Positions 7,411-16,780 are shown, numbered from the stretch's first letter. The stretch: 40,421 nucleotides of DNA from an uncultured Paracoccaceae bacterium (GCA_947500825.1 CANMTR010000023.1:1-40421); one strand, 5' to 3'. A program made the numbers and translations. The notes: generated by a model not told the origin, from the sequence alone.

Positions 7411-9369
7411 TCAGAGCGCGATGCGGTAGCGGTAGAACCCGCCCTCGGCCTCTCCCACGGGGTCGATCGCGACGCCCTCGACCCGATCCGCGTAGCGCAT
7501 GCCCGCGGGGCCGCTGTCGAACAGGACCGTGGTGCCCTCCATCGGGGCGAAGGACCAGTTGGCGTCGGCGCGGGGGCTGACGGTGCCCTGCTCGGCGAGG
7601 TAGCGCACGACCACGTCGCGGTTGGTGTCGGGCGCCTCGAACACCGTCGCGGCGCCGTCGAGGCCCGGGAAGGACCCCCCGCCGCCGGCGCGGTAGTTGT
7701 TGGTGGCGACGATGAATTCCTGTTCATCGTCAATCTTTTGGCCGTCGATGCTCAGGTTCTGGATGCGGTTCGCCTCCGGGTTGGCGACCTCGCCCTCGGG
7801 GCCGTATTTCGCGGGCTGGGAAAGGTCGATGCGGTAGGTCACGCCATCGATCACGTCGAAATTGTAGGAGGCGAAATCGGGGTTCAGAAGCTCCTGGCCC
7901 TCCTCCCCCGGGACGATGCGGTTGAAGGCGCCGGCGGAGCGTTCCAGCCACTCGCGCACGCCCGCGCCCGTCACCTTCACCGCGCGGACCGTGTTGGGAT
8001 AGAGGTAGAGATCGGCCACGTTGCGGATCGCCACGTCGCCCGCGGGCACGTCGGTGTAGTAGTCGGGCCCGCCCCGGCCCCCGGCCTTGAACGGCGCGGC
8101 CGCGGACAGGATCGGCAGCCCCTCGAACTCCGTGCCCGCCATCATCCGCTCGATATACCAAGCCTGGGCGTTGGACACGATCTGCACCGAGGGGTCGTCG
8201 GCCACGAGCGCGAAGTAGGAATGGAGGGGCGCGTCGGTGCGGCCCACGGCGCGGCGGACATAGGCCAGCGTCTCGTCGTGGGCGGCCCGGGTCGCGTCGA
8301 GGACCGCGTCCACCGAGGCGACCGTCGGCTCGACCTCCCCCGCGTCGTCGCGCAGGTAGATGGGGCGCGCCTCGACCCGGGCCTCGGCCACGCGCCAGCC
8401 GTTCTCGCCCCGCTCCAGCATCAGGTCGATCAAGCCCATGTGGGAGCCCCAGTAGCCCGCCATGACCGCGGGCGTGTCCCCGATCGTGCCGGCCTCGGCG
8501 TCCACGCCCGGGGTTCCCGCGAAATCCTCCCCCGGGAAGACGCGGTGCTGGTGGCCGGTCAGGACCGCGTCGATGCCGGGCACGGCGGCCAGGGGGATGG
8601 CCGCGTCCTCCATCCCGTCGGTCCACTCGGCCGGGCCGATGCCCGTGTGGGCGAGCGCCACGACGATCTCGGCCCCTTCGGCGCGCATCCGGGGCACCCA
8701 GGCACGCGCGGTGGTGACGATGTCGCGCGCGGTGACACGGCCCTCCAGGTGCTGGCGGTCCCATTGCATGATCTGGGGCGGCACGAAGCCGATGATCCCG
8801 ACGCGGATCGGGTGGCTGTCGCCCGCCCCGTCGGTCACTTCCGCGTCGAGGATGACGTAGGGAGGCACCAGCGTCTCGTCCTCGAGCGGCGTGGGCCCCG
8901 GGGTGACGGCCACGTTGGCGCACACGACCGGGTAGTCGGTGCCGGCGAGGGCGGCCTCCAGGAACGGCAGGCCGTAGTTGAACTCGTGGTTGCCCAGGGT
9001 GCCCGCATCGACGCCGAGGACGTTCATCGCGTCGATCACCGGGTGGGTGGCCCCCCCTTCCATGCCCCGCTCGTAGGCCACGTAATCGCCCAAGGGGTTG
9101 CCCTGCACGAAGTCGCCGTTGTCGAGGAGCAGCGCGTTGGCGGCCTCCTTCCGCACGTCCTCCACCAGCGCGGCGGTGCGCGCGAGCCCGGCGGTCTCGA
9201 CGGCCGCGTCGGCGTAGTAGTCGTAGGGCCAGACATGGACGTGGATGTCGGTGGTCTCCATCAGGCGCAGATGCGCCTGGTTCGCCTGGGCGCGCAGCGC
9301 GAAGGGGTGGAGCGCGACGGCGGCGCCGGTGCCGGCGAGAAAGGCGCGGCGGTCGAGGAGGAGCGGCAT
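7411..9369 (-). CDS. cpdB: 2',3'-cyclic-nucleotide 2'-phosphodiesterase / 3'-nucleotidase, Tat-exported
   Basis: This 652-residue protein starts MPLLLDRRAFLAGTGAAVAL, a twin-arginine (RRxFL) signal peptide ending near ALRAQA, so the enzyme should be folded before export to the periplasm. A calcineurin-like metallophosphoesterase domain follows: METTDIHVH at about residues 37-45, DNGDFVQGNPLGDY, LGNHEFNYG and TGHQHRVFPG carry the metal ligands. A 5'-nucleotidase C-terminal domain comes next, with the FYLYPN-like segment DLYLYPNTVRAVKVTG and NNYRAGGGG. CpdB removes phosphate from 2',3'-cyclic nucleotides and 3'-nucleotides, allowing use of external nucleotides. The start is fixed by the signal peptide and a GGAGA sequence upstream. 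It is divergent from the gene at 9445. Confidence 0.9.
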   Translation of the reverse strand: MPLLLDRRAFLAGTGAAVALHPFALRAQANQAHLRLMETTDIHVHVWPYDYYADAAVETAGLARTAALVEDVRKEAANALLLDNGDFVQGNPLGDYVAYERGMEGGATHPVIDAMNVLGVDAGTLGNHEFNYGLPFLEAALAGTDYPVVCANVAVTPGPTPLEDETLVPPYVILDAEVTDGAGDSHPIRVGIIGFVPPQIMQWDRQHLEGRVTARDIVTTARAWVPRMRAEGAEIVVALAHTGIGPAEWTDGMEDAAIPLAAVPGIDAVLTGHQHRVFPGEDFAGTPGVDAEAGTIGDTPAVMAGYWGSHMGLIDLMLERGENGWRVAEARVEARPIYLRDDAGEVEPTVASVDAVLDATRAAHDETLAYVRRAVGRTDAPLHSYFALVADDPSVQIVSNAQAWYIERMMAGTEFEGLPILSAAAPFKAGGRGGPDYYTDVPAGDVAIRNVADLYLYPNTVRAVKVTGAGVREWLERSAGAFNRIVPGEEGQELLNPDFASYNFDVIDGVTYRIDLSQPAKYGPEGEVANPEANRIQNLSIDGQKIDDEQEFIVATNNYRAGGGGSFPGLDGAATVFEAPDTNRDVVVRYLAEQGTVSPRADANWSFAPMEGTTVLFDSGPAGMRYADRVEGVAIDPVGEAEGGFYRYRIAL

Positions 9370-9444
9370 GTCTGTCTCCGGGGCTGGGGCGTGACGCCGG
9401 CGCGGCGCGCCATACATCCGCCCCGAAAGAAACAGGAGCATGTC

Positions 9445-10452
9445 ATGAAGGCAATCCGTCTCGCCGCCCCCGGCGGCCTCGACGCGCTGAAGATGGGCGA
9501 GATGCCCGAGGCGGGCGATCCCGGCCCGGGCGAGATCCGCGTGCGGCTGCGCGCCTCGTCGTTGAACTTCCACGACTACGGCATCGTGTCGGGCGCCATG
9601 CCCACCGAAGACGGCCGCGTGCCGATGTCGGACGGCGCAGGCGAGGTCGTGTCGGTGGGCGACGGCGTCGAGGCGTTCGCGCCGGGCGACCGGGTCGTGT
9701 CGGTGTTCTTCGCCGACTGGGCCGACGGGCCCCCGCCCATCGCCGACTTCACCACCACGCCCGGCGACGGGATCGACGGCTATGCCCGCGAGGAGGTGGT
9801 GGTGCCGCAGCGCTACTTCACCCGCGCGCCCGAGGGCTGGTCCCACGAGGAGGCCGCGACGATCACCACCGCGGGCCTCACCGCCTGGCGCGCGCTGGTG
9901 GTGGACGGTGGCCTGAAGGCCGGCGACGACGTGCTGGTGCTGGGGACGGGCGGCGTGTCGATCTATGCGCTGCAGATCGCGCGGGCCATGGGCGCGCGGG
10001 TCTTCGCCACGTCGTCGTCGGACGCCAAGCTCGAGCGGCTCTCGGAGATGGGCGCGGCCGGCGTGGTCAACTACAAGACCACTCCCGACTGGGGCGCCGA
10101 GATCGCGCGGATGACCGATGGGCGCGGCGTCGACCACGTGGTGGAGGTGGGCGGCCCCGCCACCCTGCCCCAGTCCATCGACGCGACCCGGATCGGCGGC
10201 CACATGGCGCTGATCGGCGTTCTGACGGGCCGGGGCGGCGAGATCCCCACGGCCAAGATGATGGCCCGCCAGCAGCGACTCGAAGGGCTTATCGTGGGCT
10301 CCCACGCCATGCAGCGCGACATGGTGCGGGGCATGGAGATCACGGGCATCCGCCCCGTCATCGACCGCACCTTCGCCCTCGGCGAGATCGCCGACGCGTT
10401 CCGCCACGAAGAGTCGGGCGCCCATTTCGGCAAGATCTGCCTGTCGATCTGA
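9445..10452 (+). CDS. Zinc-independent MDR-family NAD(P)-dependent alcohol dehydrogenase / quinone reductase
   Basis: This 335-residue medium-chain dehydrogenase/reductase has an N-terminal GroES-like domain with SSLNFHDYGIVSGAMP and VVSVGDGVEAFAPGDRVV, then a Rossmann domain with VLVLGTGGVSIYALQIA at about residues 171-187. The Cys and His ligands of the catalytic zinc are missing and no structural-zinc Cys cluster is seen, so it groups with quinone oxidoreductase-like members rather than classical zinc alcohol dehydrogenases. An AGGAG sequence lies 6 bases before the ATG. The substrate cannot be told from sequence. It is divergent from the cpdB-like gene with a 75-base shared upstream region. 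Confidence 0.85.
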   Translation: MKAIRLAAPGGLDALKMGEMPEAGDPGPGEIRVRLRASSLNFHDYGIVSGAMPTEDGRVPMSDGAGEVVSVGDGVEAFAPGDRVVSVFFADWADGPPPIADFTTTPGDGIDGYAREEVVVPQRYFTRAPEGWSHEEAATITTAGLTAWRALVVDGGLKAGDDVLVLGTGGVSIYALQIARAMGARVFATSSSDAKLERLSEMGAAGVVNYKTTPDWGAEIARMTDGRGVDHVVEVGGPATLPQSIDATRIGGHMALIGVLTGRGGEIPTAKMMARQQRLEGLIVGSHAMQRDMVRGMEITGIRPVIDRTFALGEIADAFRHEESGAHFGKICLSI

Positions 10453-10496
10453 CGCGGAGATGCGGCTATGCTTCCCCAACGGAAAGGGAGAAGCCC

Positions 10497-10622
10497 ATGC
10501 CGATCATCGCGCAGTGGTCCGACGTCGCCGACAAGCTCGGCGGCGCGACGGAAGCGGAGGATAACCTGCGGGCGTCGTGTTCGGAGGGAGAACCGTGTCT
10601 CATAGGAGAGCATCTGTCTTGA
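10497..10622 (+). pseudogene. 5' fragment of a split repeat-protein gene (continues at 13136)
   Basis: An ATG with an AAGGGAG Shine-Dalgarno opens a 41-residue frame ending GEPCLIGEHLS. Proteins related to the one encoded at 13136-14731 usually begin with a stretch of this type (LGGA..E..L..AC..GEPC..G) before the block RAEVLRYFILGG. In this window that block resumes only at 13172, preceded by an open frame with no good start. I therefore read this short frame as the severed N-terminus, with 10623-13135 inserted. The alternative, an unrelated small gene, is possible but would leave the downstream part without its expected N-terminus. Confidence 0.65.
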
Positions 10623-10649
10623 GCGCAAGCCCCGAAATGACGCGACGAG

Positions 10650-10693
10650 CCTGACCGGACCGGAGACCTCCGATTATCGGAGGTCCGGTCAGG
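10650..10693. repeat. Large inverted repeat at the left edge of the insertion
   Basis: Arms CCTGACCGGACC (10650-10661) and GGTCCGGTCAGG (10682-10693) are perfectly complementary. They enclose a second palindrome, CCTCCGATTATCGGAGG, at 10667-10683. The repeat lies about 30 bases inside the inferred left junction of the foreign block and 60 bases beyond the end of the minus-strand GNAT gene. It could terminate that gene, although no T-run follows, or mark a mobile-element end. Confidence 0.55.
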
Positions 10694-10752
10694 GGGCGTT
10701 GAAACAAGAACTGCTGCTCGTCCTCACTGCGGTGATCGGCGGCTCAGAGCCC

Positions 10753-11298
10753 TTATCGTACCCGTGAATAAACGAGACAGTCGCGTGGCTCGTCCGAGAT
10801 GTTGGGATGAAAGAGGTAGCGACGCAGAAGTCCCTCGCGGGACATCCCCACCTTCTCCAGAACGCGCGCAGAAGCGGGATTCTCGACATCGCAAAGGGCT
10901 TCCGTCCGGAAGATCGCCGGATGGGATAGGGCGTGCTCCACCATCCACCGCATGATCTCGGATGCGGTTCCATGGCCCCATGCCGAGCTTCGCAGCACGT
11001 ATCCGTAGGTAACCGCGAAGCCGGTCGGCCTGGCATCGAACATGCCGAGCGGATCTCCCGGGCGATCGCGATGGAACGCGAGGACGGCATATCGCTTTCC
11101 CCGGTCCCAGTCGGCGGCGGTGGCATCGAGAAAAGCGGCAGTCTCCGACACGTCCCGGTGCGGTCTCCAAGCGAGATACTTCGTGACCGTCCCGTCGGTG
11201 GCATAGGCGGCGAAGATCGCGACCGCATCCTCCACGCTCGACCGGCGGAGATAATGGTTCTCAGTCTCGAACTCTTCGGGAAGGTGGTAGGCGCTCAT
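10753..11298 (-). CDS. GNAT acetyltransferase, RimJ/RimL type
   Basis: This 181-residue protein has the GNAT fold. It begins with an ENHYLRRSSVEDAVAIFA strand-helix at about residues 13-30, then a central FAVTYGYVLRSSAWGHGTAS block that holds the acetyl-CoA-binding loop, and the later segment DVENPASARVLEKVGMSREG, characteristic of the RimJ/RimL N-acetyltransferase subgroup. Such enzymes acetylate protein N-termini or small molecules, including some antibiotics; the substrate is unknown here. It lies within the foreign block splitting the repeat-protein gene, so it is probably cargo. Its GC content is slightly lower than that of the core genes. Start: the ATG after GGGAAG. Confidence 0.85.
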   Translation of the reverse strand: MSAYHLPEEFETENHYLRRSSVEDAVAIFAAYATDGTVTKYLAWRPHRDVSETAAFLDATAADWDRGKRYAVLAFHRDRPGDPLGMFDARPTGFAVTYGYVLRSSAWGHGTASEIMRWMVEHALSHPAIFRTEALCDVENPASARVLEKVGMSREGLLRRYLFHPNISDEPRDCLVYSRVR

Positions 11299-11406
11299 CT
11301 TCCCGATCTGCCATCCCGCTGCCAGACGGCAAGATGCCGAATGCCCGGTTCGTCCCCGCGATATGTCCGTTCAAGCGTCGGACGGTAAATGGGCACCCCC
11401 AACCTT

Positions 11407-11871
11407 CTATGCTTCAACATGGAGCACCGTTTTCTTCATCCGCAACGTGTCCAAATCGCTTTCGACGGCGTAGCCGTTCGCTAGATAGAATTGCTGAGCG
11501 GTGCGGGTGCTTTCGAGGGTTGTATAGGCAGCTCCCCGTGCGGACGCTTCTCGCTCCAGGGCGGACAGGATTGCAGTGCTGATGCCGCGGAAGCGCGCGT
11601 AGGGCGACACGTAGTTCAGCAAGATCTCACCATCCGACCGCACCATGCCGACCCCTTGCACCATGCCGTCTTCCTCGGCGACGAAGACCGAGGCGCTGGG
11701 ATTCTCCACCCAGAGCCACCAGGTCTCGACCGTCTTATTTTCCAGCCAGGACGCGATCTCAGCGGGATCGTTCTGATGATCCTCGTGGCATAGTTCCGAG
11801 ATGGAGTTGCGCAAGACATCCACTGCCATCTCGGCATCGGCTTTCCGCGCCGGTCGTATCAGGAGTGCCAT
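11407..11871 (-). CDS. GNAT family N-acetyltransferase
   Basis: This 154-residue GNAT protein has the start strand MALLIRPARKADAEMAVDVL, a central sheet VFVAEEDGMVQGVGMV, and the acetyl-CoA-binding segment VSPYARFRGISTAILSALE with a degenerate R/Q-x-x-G-x-G/A loop (ARFRGIS). The C-terminal segment TAQQFYLANGYAVESD is typical of the superfamily. An in-frame ATG five codons earlier is possible, but the chosen one has the better upstream GGAAAG sequence. The substrate is unknown. It reads in the same direction as the GNAT gene at 10753 and the IS110 transposase, all inside the inserted block. Whether it serves as resistance or modification cargo is inference. Confidence 0.85.
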   Translation of the reverse strand: MALLIRPARKADAEMAVDVLRNSISELCHEDHQNDPAEIASWLENKTVETWWLWVENPSASVFVAEEDGMVQGVGMVRSDGEILLNYVSPYARFRGISTAILSALEREASARGAAYTTLESTRTAQQFYLANGYAVESDLDTLRMKKTVLHVEA

Positions 11872-11983
11872 GGGCTTTCCGATCATCTATTCTAGACCGC
11901 AGTACATGCGGCGGACTTGGAACAGCAATGTCGGCTTCGTCCCGCGCTTCGACCCTTTCGGCACGGCGCAGCGAAAGGCCAAA

Positions 11984-12963
11984 CTAGGGTGGCGTGGGAG
12001 ACCAAAGGCGGTCCTCCTTGAGCAACGTATTGACCAAGATGATCAGCTTCCGCATTGCGGCCGTGATCGCGACTTTCGAGGGCTTTCCGGCCGCGCGAAG
12101 GCGACCGTAGAAGCTCTTGAAGTCACGGTTCCAGCGAATTGCGACCACCACGGCCATGTAGAGGCTGCGGCGTACCGCGGCCCTGCCCGCCTTGATCGTC
12201 ATACGGCCCCGCAGATTACCGGAATCCCTGTTCATCGGGGCCACGCCTGCAAGTGCCGCGACCTGGGCCCGTTCGCGTGGCCAAGTTCTTTCATCTCGAC
12301 GAGCAACGTCGCGGCAGTGACAGGTCCGATCCCGGGGATCGAGGTGAGAACGCGGAACTTGCGGGCGACGTGTCGATCGGATCGGACGCGCTCTAGAAGT
12401 GCGGCCTCCAGATCTTTGCACTGACGCTTGCACAACGCGATCCGGTCCGCGATCTGCGCTTTCACGGTCCCGAGGATCGCTTCCCCGTACTGCTGCTCCA
12501 GGGCGACGCGCTCGTCGACGATCTGGCGACGCGCGACGGAGATCTCGGCCAGTTCTGCCATGAGCTCGGACGGCGGTTCGCTCGGCGCCGGTTTCATGGT
12601 GGCGCCGAAGGTCGCCAGCGTCACGGCGTCGATCCGGTCGGATTTCGCCAACTGGCCCATGACGTCCGCGAAGCGGCGGGACCGGTACGGATTGACCACG
12701 GCGACCCGGAAACCCGCCCCATGCAAAGAGGCATGAGCCTCGCGATGGTAGCGGCCCGTGGCTTCCATCACGACCAGGTCGGCCCCTGCGGCAGTACCGA
12801 GCTTCTGAATTTGCTCAAAGCCGGAGGGATCGTTCCGGACCCGGATCTGGTCTCCCGCAGGATGAACAGCGGCATCAAGCCATCCCTTGCTGACGTCGAT
12901 TCCCACGGTTGTCCCACCACTATGTCGCGGAACGGATAGTGCCTTACCTTTTATCCGGGACAT
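11984..12963 (-). pseudogene. IS110-family DEDD transposase, frameshifted
   Basis: The N-terminal part begins MSRIKGKALSVPRHSGGTTV and shows the RuvC-like catalytic residues in GIDVSKGWLD, VMEATGRYHRE and SDRIDAVTLA. It then runs into the transposase-20 domain with LTSIPGIGPVTAATLLVEM. Near 12275 the frame breaks after KELGH. The remaining segment, RAQVAALAGVAPMNRDSG then LRG, continues in another frame to the stop at 11984 and carries the serine of the C-terminal domain. A single missing base explains the break. Together the two parts make a normal-length IS110 transposase. A programmed frameshift is not known for this family, so I call it a pseudogene. Confidence 0.85.
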
Positions 12964-13135
12964 CGAAGACTCCCCATCATCTGTTCAGGCCCAAATCTAG
13001 ATTGGGGACCGGCCCTGCTCTCCTTCGGCCCTGGAAGACCCAGGCGGCGACGGCCCAATCCCCACCCGGACATCCCACACAGCAGGCTCTCCGGGGAGAC
13101 GTTCCGCAAGCGGTGACGTCCCAAGGGAAAGATAA
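12964..13135 (-). ncRNA. Candidate bridge RNA region of the IS110 element
   Basis: This 172-base leader upstream of the transposase is non-coding and rich in hairpins. A stem GACGT/ACGTC encloses CCGC-TT-GCGG (13098-13120), a stem CCTGG/CCAGG has a 5-base loop (13030-13044), and a near-perfect palindrome CCCAAATCTAGATTGGG lies at 12990-13006. IS110 elements are known to express a structured bridge RNA from this position, with one loop matching the target and one matching the donor. Assignment here rests on position, length and fold, not on recognised loop sequences. Confidence 0.45.
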
Positions 13136-14731
13136 AAGGCGGCGCCCAAGGCACGGACGCCGGCGAACCTGTTGCGGGCCGAGGTGTTGCGGTACTTCAT
13201 TCTCGGCGGCTGCGTCGAGAGCCGCGTCCACGGCGCCGGGGTCGAGGTGAGGGGGGCCTGGATCGAGGGGACCCTCGACCTCGACCATCAGAGCGCCCGA
13301 CGCCGCATCGCCCTGCACGCGTGCCATGTCGAGGAGGCGATCCACGCGCGCGCTGCCCGTCTCGGCGCGCTCTCCCTCGATCACAGCCGAAACCTCGCGC
13401 TGGTCGGGGACGGTATGCGGGTCGATGGCGGACTCTCCCTCGATGCCGCCCGCTGCGCCGGCGCCGTTTCCCTCCCCGGAGCCACGATCAACGGTCAATT
13501 TACGGCGGAAGGTGCCTGCTTCGAGTTCGACGGGGGTACAGCCCTCGATGCCGCGGGCGCGCGCATTGAGGGCGGAGTGTTTCTCGACGATATGTGCTGC
13601 CTCGGCGCCGTTTCCCTCATAGAATCCAGGATCGGCGGTCAGCTTGTCCTGGAAGGCGCCCACCTTTGGTTCACCCAAGGCACGGCTCTCGATACCCAGG
13701 GCGCACATGTCACGGGCGGGATCTTCTTCGACGGGGCCCGGTGCGCCGGCGCCGTCTCCCTCGTCGGATCGACCATCGGCGGCCAGCTTTCTGCGAACGA
13801 CGCCCACTTCGAATTTTCTGAAGGCACCGCGCTGGATCTCCAAAGCGCCCAGATCGATGGCGGTGTCTTTCTTCGCGGCGATGTCAGATTCGCGTCGGCC
13901 AACTTCGACTCGGCCCGGACAACCGTCCTGGCGGACGTCCTCTCGATCTGGTCGCGGGCCGAGACATTCAACCTTGACGGATTTGTCTACCATGGATTCG
14001 CCACGGCCCAGCCTAACGTCGACGTCAGGCTCGCATGGCTCGCGCGAGGCAGTCACGTGGACGGAGCATTCTACCCCCAACCCTACACGCAATTCGCAAT
14101 GGTCATGCGCAACGCCGGGCACGAGACGGAGGCGCGCACGGTCCTTTATCACCGCGACAGGCTGATCCGGCGAGACGCTCGGTCGCGGTATCGCACCTCG
14201 CTCGGCGGGTCGTGGGGCGACAGGCTTTATGGTCTTTGGCAGGATGCGCTCTGGCTGGGGCATCTTGCCTGGGACCATCTCCTGCGCTGGACGGTGGGAT
14301 ACGGACACAGGCCCTTCCGCAGTCTGGCCGTGCTTCTGGCCCTTTTCCTGGCCGCGACCACGCTGGCCCATCTCGCCTGGGAGGCGGGCCACTTCGCCCC
14401 TGCATCGCCCGTCATACTGACGTCCCCCGAATGGCGCGCGACGAACCCCGAGATCGACGGCGCCGCCGCATGGTACGCCAATCCGGCCGCCGCGTGGAGC
14501 GAGATCGCGCTTGCCGGTCACGACTGGCAAAGCTTCAATCGCTACATCTGGGCCGCGGACGTGGTCATCCCGCTGATTCCGTTCGGCCAGGTGGAGGCAT
14601 GGCAGCCTTCGACCGCGCGGGGTCTCTGGGGATGGTGGCTCTGGGCGCTGTCGCCGATCCTCAACCTCTTGGGCTGGGTCGTCACCGCGCTCGGCGCGGC
14701 GGCCGTGACGGGGATTGTGCGGCGGGACTGA
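13136..14731 (+). pseudogene. 3' part of split repeat protein with C-terminal membrane segments
   Basis: The open frame runs from just after a TAA at 13133. The first recognisable block is RAEVLRYFILGGC (from 13175), with no good start before it; a TTG at 13172 is formally possible. About 520 codons follow. Three near-identical 48-residue units with GAVSL, TALD and GG(V/I)F motifs occupy 13451-13882. A charged segment RDARSRYRTSLGGSWGDRLY comes next. Two hydrophobic segments near the C-terminus (SLAVLLALFLAATTLAHLAW and an ILNLLGWVVTALGAAAVTGI stretch) suggest membrane anchoring. The solenoid-like repeats resemble pentapeptide-type beta helices, but I do not know a function. The N-terminus is probably the fragment at 10497. 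Translation from an internal start cannot be excluded. Confidence 0.65.
13451..13882 (+). repeat. Three tandem 144-bp coding repeats
   Basis: Three units begin at 13451, 13595 and 13739. Each encodes 48 residues with the pattern (R/C)C.GAVSL, I.GQ, FEF or similar, TALD and a closing GG(V/I)F. The sequences are clearly related but not identical, as expected for an old internal duplication in a repeat-fold protein. Confidence 0.8.
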
Positions 14732-14846
14732 GGCCCCCTGTCCTTGCTTCTCCCAGTACGCCGGCGGAACGTCGGCCGCCCACGCCCCCTTTCCCCCGGC
14801 GTGCCGCGGTTGCTACGCTGCGGCGCGGAAACGAGAGGGAACGCGC

Positions 14847-15716
<870 letters not shown>

Positions 15717-15800
15717 GGCGCGATCGTCGCACTTGCTGGCCGGGGCACGGGGGGCGGGCCATCTGGATGCCCCTGATGCCCCCTGCCCGAGAGCCCGAGG

Positions 15801-16451
15801 ATGGACTGGACCGCGCAGATCGACGGCTATTGCGAGCGGCTGGGCCCCGGGGTCTGGGCCGAGCCCGCCAACGCGGCGACCAACCTCGCCTTCCTGGCGG
15901 TCGCGGCGTGGCTCTGGCCGCGCACGACGGGGGTCGAGCGGGGGCTTGCCGCGATCCTCTTCGCCATCGGGGTAGGCTCGGGCCTGTTCCACACCCTGGC
16001 CACGACCTGGGCCGCGCTGGCCGACGTGGTGCCCATCGCGGGCTTCGTCCTGCTCTACCTCCATGCCGCGAACCGGCATTTCCTCGGCTGGTCCGCGCCC
16101 ATGGCCGGGGGCGCTGCCCTGGGCACGCTGGTCCTGGCGGGCGGGGTGGGCGCGCTGCTGTCCGGGGTGCCGGGGCTGGCGGCCTCGGCCCCCTACTGGC
16201 CGGTGGCGGCGCTGATCGCGGGCTACGCGGCGCTGTTGCGCCGCCCGTTGCCCCAGGTCTCGACGGGGCTGTGGATCGGGGCGGCGGCGCTGGCGGTGTC
16301 GATCGTGGCGCGCTCGCTCGACGGGCCGCTCTGCCCGGCCCTGCCCCTCGGCACCCATTTCGCCTGGCACCTGGTGAACGCGGCGATGCTGGGCTGGATG
16401 ATCACGGTGCTGCGCCGCCACCGGCTTGAACCGCGACGGGCGCGGGGGTAA
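15801..16451 (+). CDS. Ceramidase-family integral membrane protein
   Basis: This 216-residue protein has about seven hydrophobic segments. The residues conserved in alkaline-ceramidase-like membrane hydrolases (PF05875 type) are visible: an N-terminal [20 protein letters not shown] at about residues 10-29, [12 protein letters not shown] with a His near residue 64, an ALADVVPI segment with an Asp, and [14 protein letters not shown] with two His near the C-terminus. These His and Asp residues form a zinc site in the family. It may cleave ceramide or a related lipid; the substrate is untested in bacteria of this kind. It lies 41 bases upstream of gatC on the same strand. Confidence 0.85.
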   Translation: MDWTAQIDGYCERLGPGVWAEPANAATNLAFLAVAAWLWPRTTGVERGLAAILFAIGVGSGLFHTLATTWAALADVVPIAGFVLLYLHAANRHFLGWSAPMAGGAALGTLVLAGGVGALLSGVPGLAASAPYWPVAALIAGYAALLRRPLPQVSTGLWIGAAALAVSIVARSLDGPLCPALPLGTHFAWHLVNAAMLGWMITVLRRHRLEPRRARG

Positions 16452-16492
16452 AGCGCGGTCCGGAACCCTAAGAGGCGCCGGAGGCGAGAGCG

Positions 16493-16780
16493 ATGTCCAT
16501 CGACCCACAGGAAGCCCGGCGGGTGGCCGGACTGGCCCGGATCCGGGTCGAGGAGGACGAGCTGCCCGCGCTCGCCGCCAAGTTCAACGCGATCCTGGGC
16601 TTCATCGACGAGCTGAAGGAAGTGGACGTCGAGGGCGTCGAGCCGATGACCGGCGTCACGCCCCAGCGCCTGACCCGGCGCGCGGACGTGGTGACCGACG
16701 GCGGCCGCCCCCGGGAGGTGCTGGCGAACGCACCGGACGCGCGCGAGGGCTTCTTCGCCGTGCCGAAGGTGGTCGAGTAG
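16493..16780 (+). CDS. gatC: Aspartyl/glutamyl-tRNA amidotransferase subunit C
   Basis: This 95-residue subunit of the GatCAB amidotransferase begins [20 protein letters not shown] and shows the family segments [15 protein letters not shown] and LREDVV-like [11 protein letters not shown], ending with FFAVPKVVE. GatC stabilises GatA and wraps around the complex that converts Glu-tRNA(Gln) and/or Asp-tRNA(Asn). It is followed 95 bases later by gatA; gatB is not in the window. The leader between the two genes holds mutually exclusive hairpins. Start: ATG after GGAGGCGAGAGCG. Confidence 0.95.
   Translation: MSIDPQEARRVAGLARIRVEEDELPALAAKFNAILGFIDELKEVDVEGVEPMTGVTPQRLTRRADVVTDGGRPREVLANAPDAREGFFAVPKVVE

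Larger units (their letters stand above)
11975..13138 (-). mobile_element. IS110-family insertion sequence (approximate ends)
   Basis: The element contains a DEDD transposase (11984-12963) and a 172-base structured non-coding 5' leader. It lacks obvious terminal inverted repeats, as expected for IS110. The right end is placed where the reading frame of the interrupted host gene resumes, near 13136-13140. The left end is uncertain and set a few bases after the transposase stop. A long leader upstream of the transposase fits the IS110 subgroup rather than IS1111, in which the long non-coding part lies downstream. The transposase is frameshifted, so the copy is probably immobile on its own. Confidence 0.7.

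Noticed and set aside
7342-9440. Open frame antisense to the cpdB-like gene, joined in frame to the dehydrogenase at 9445
   Set aside because: Only the part from 9445 has family motifs and a Shine-Dalgarno; the upstream part is a shadow of cpdB.
9370-10479. Upstream extension of the cpdB-like frame
   Set aside because: The twin-arginine signal at 9369 fixes the start; the extension is antisense to the dehydrogenase gene.
13451-13882. CRISPR-like spacing of 144-bp repeats
   Set aside because: The repeats are coding, in frame, long and diverged, with no spacers; no CRISPR array is seen in the window.
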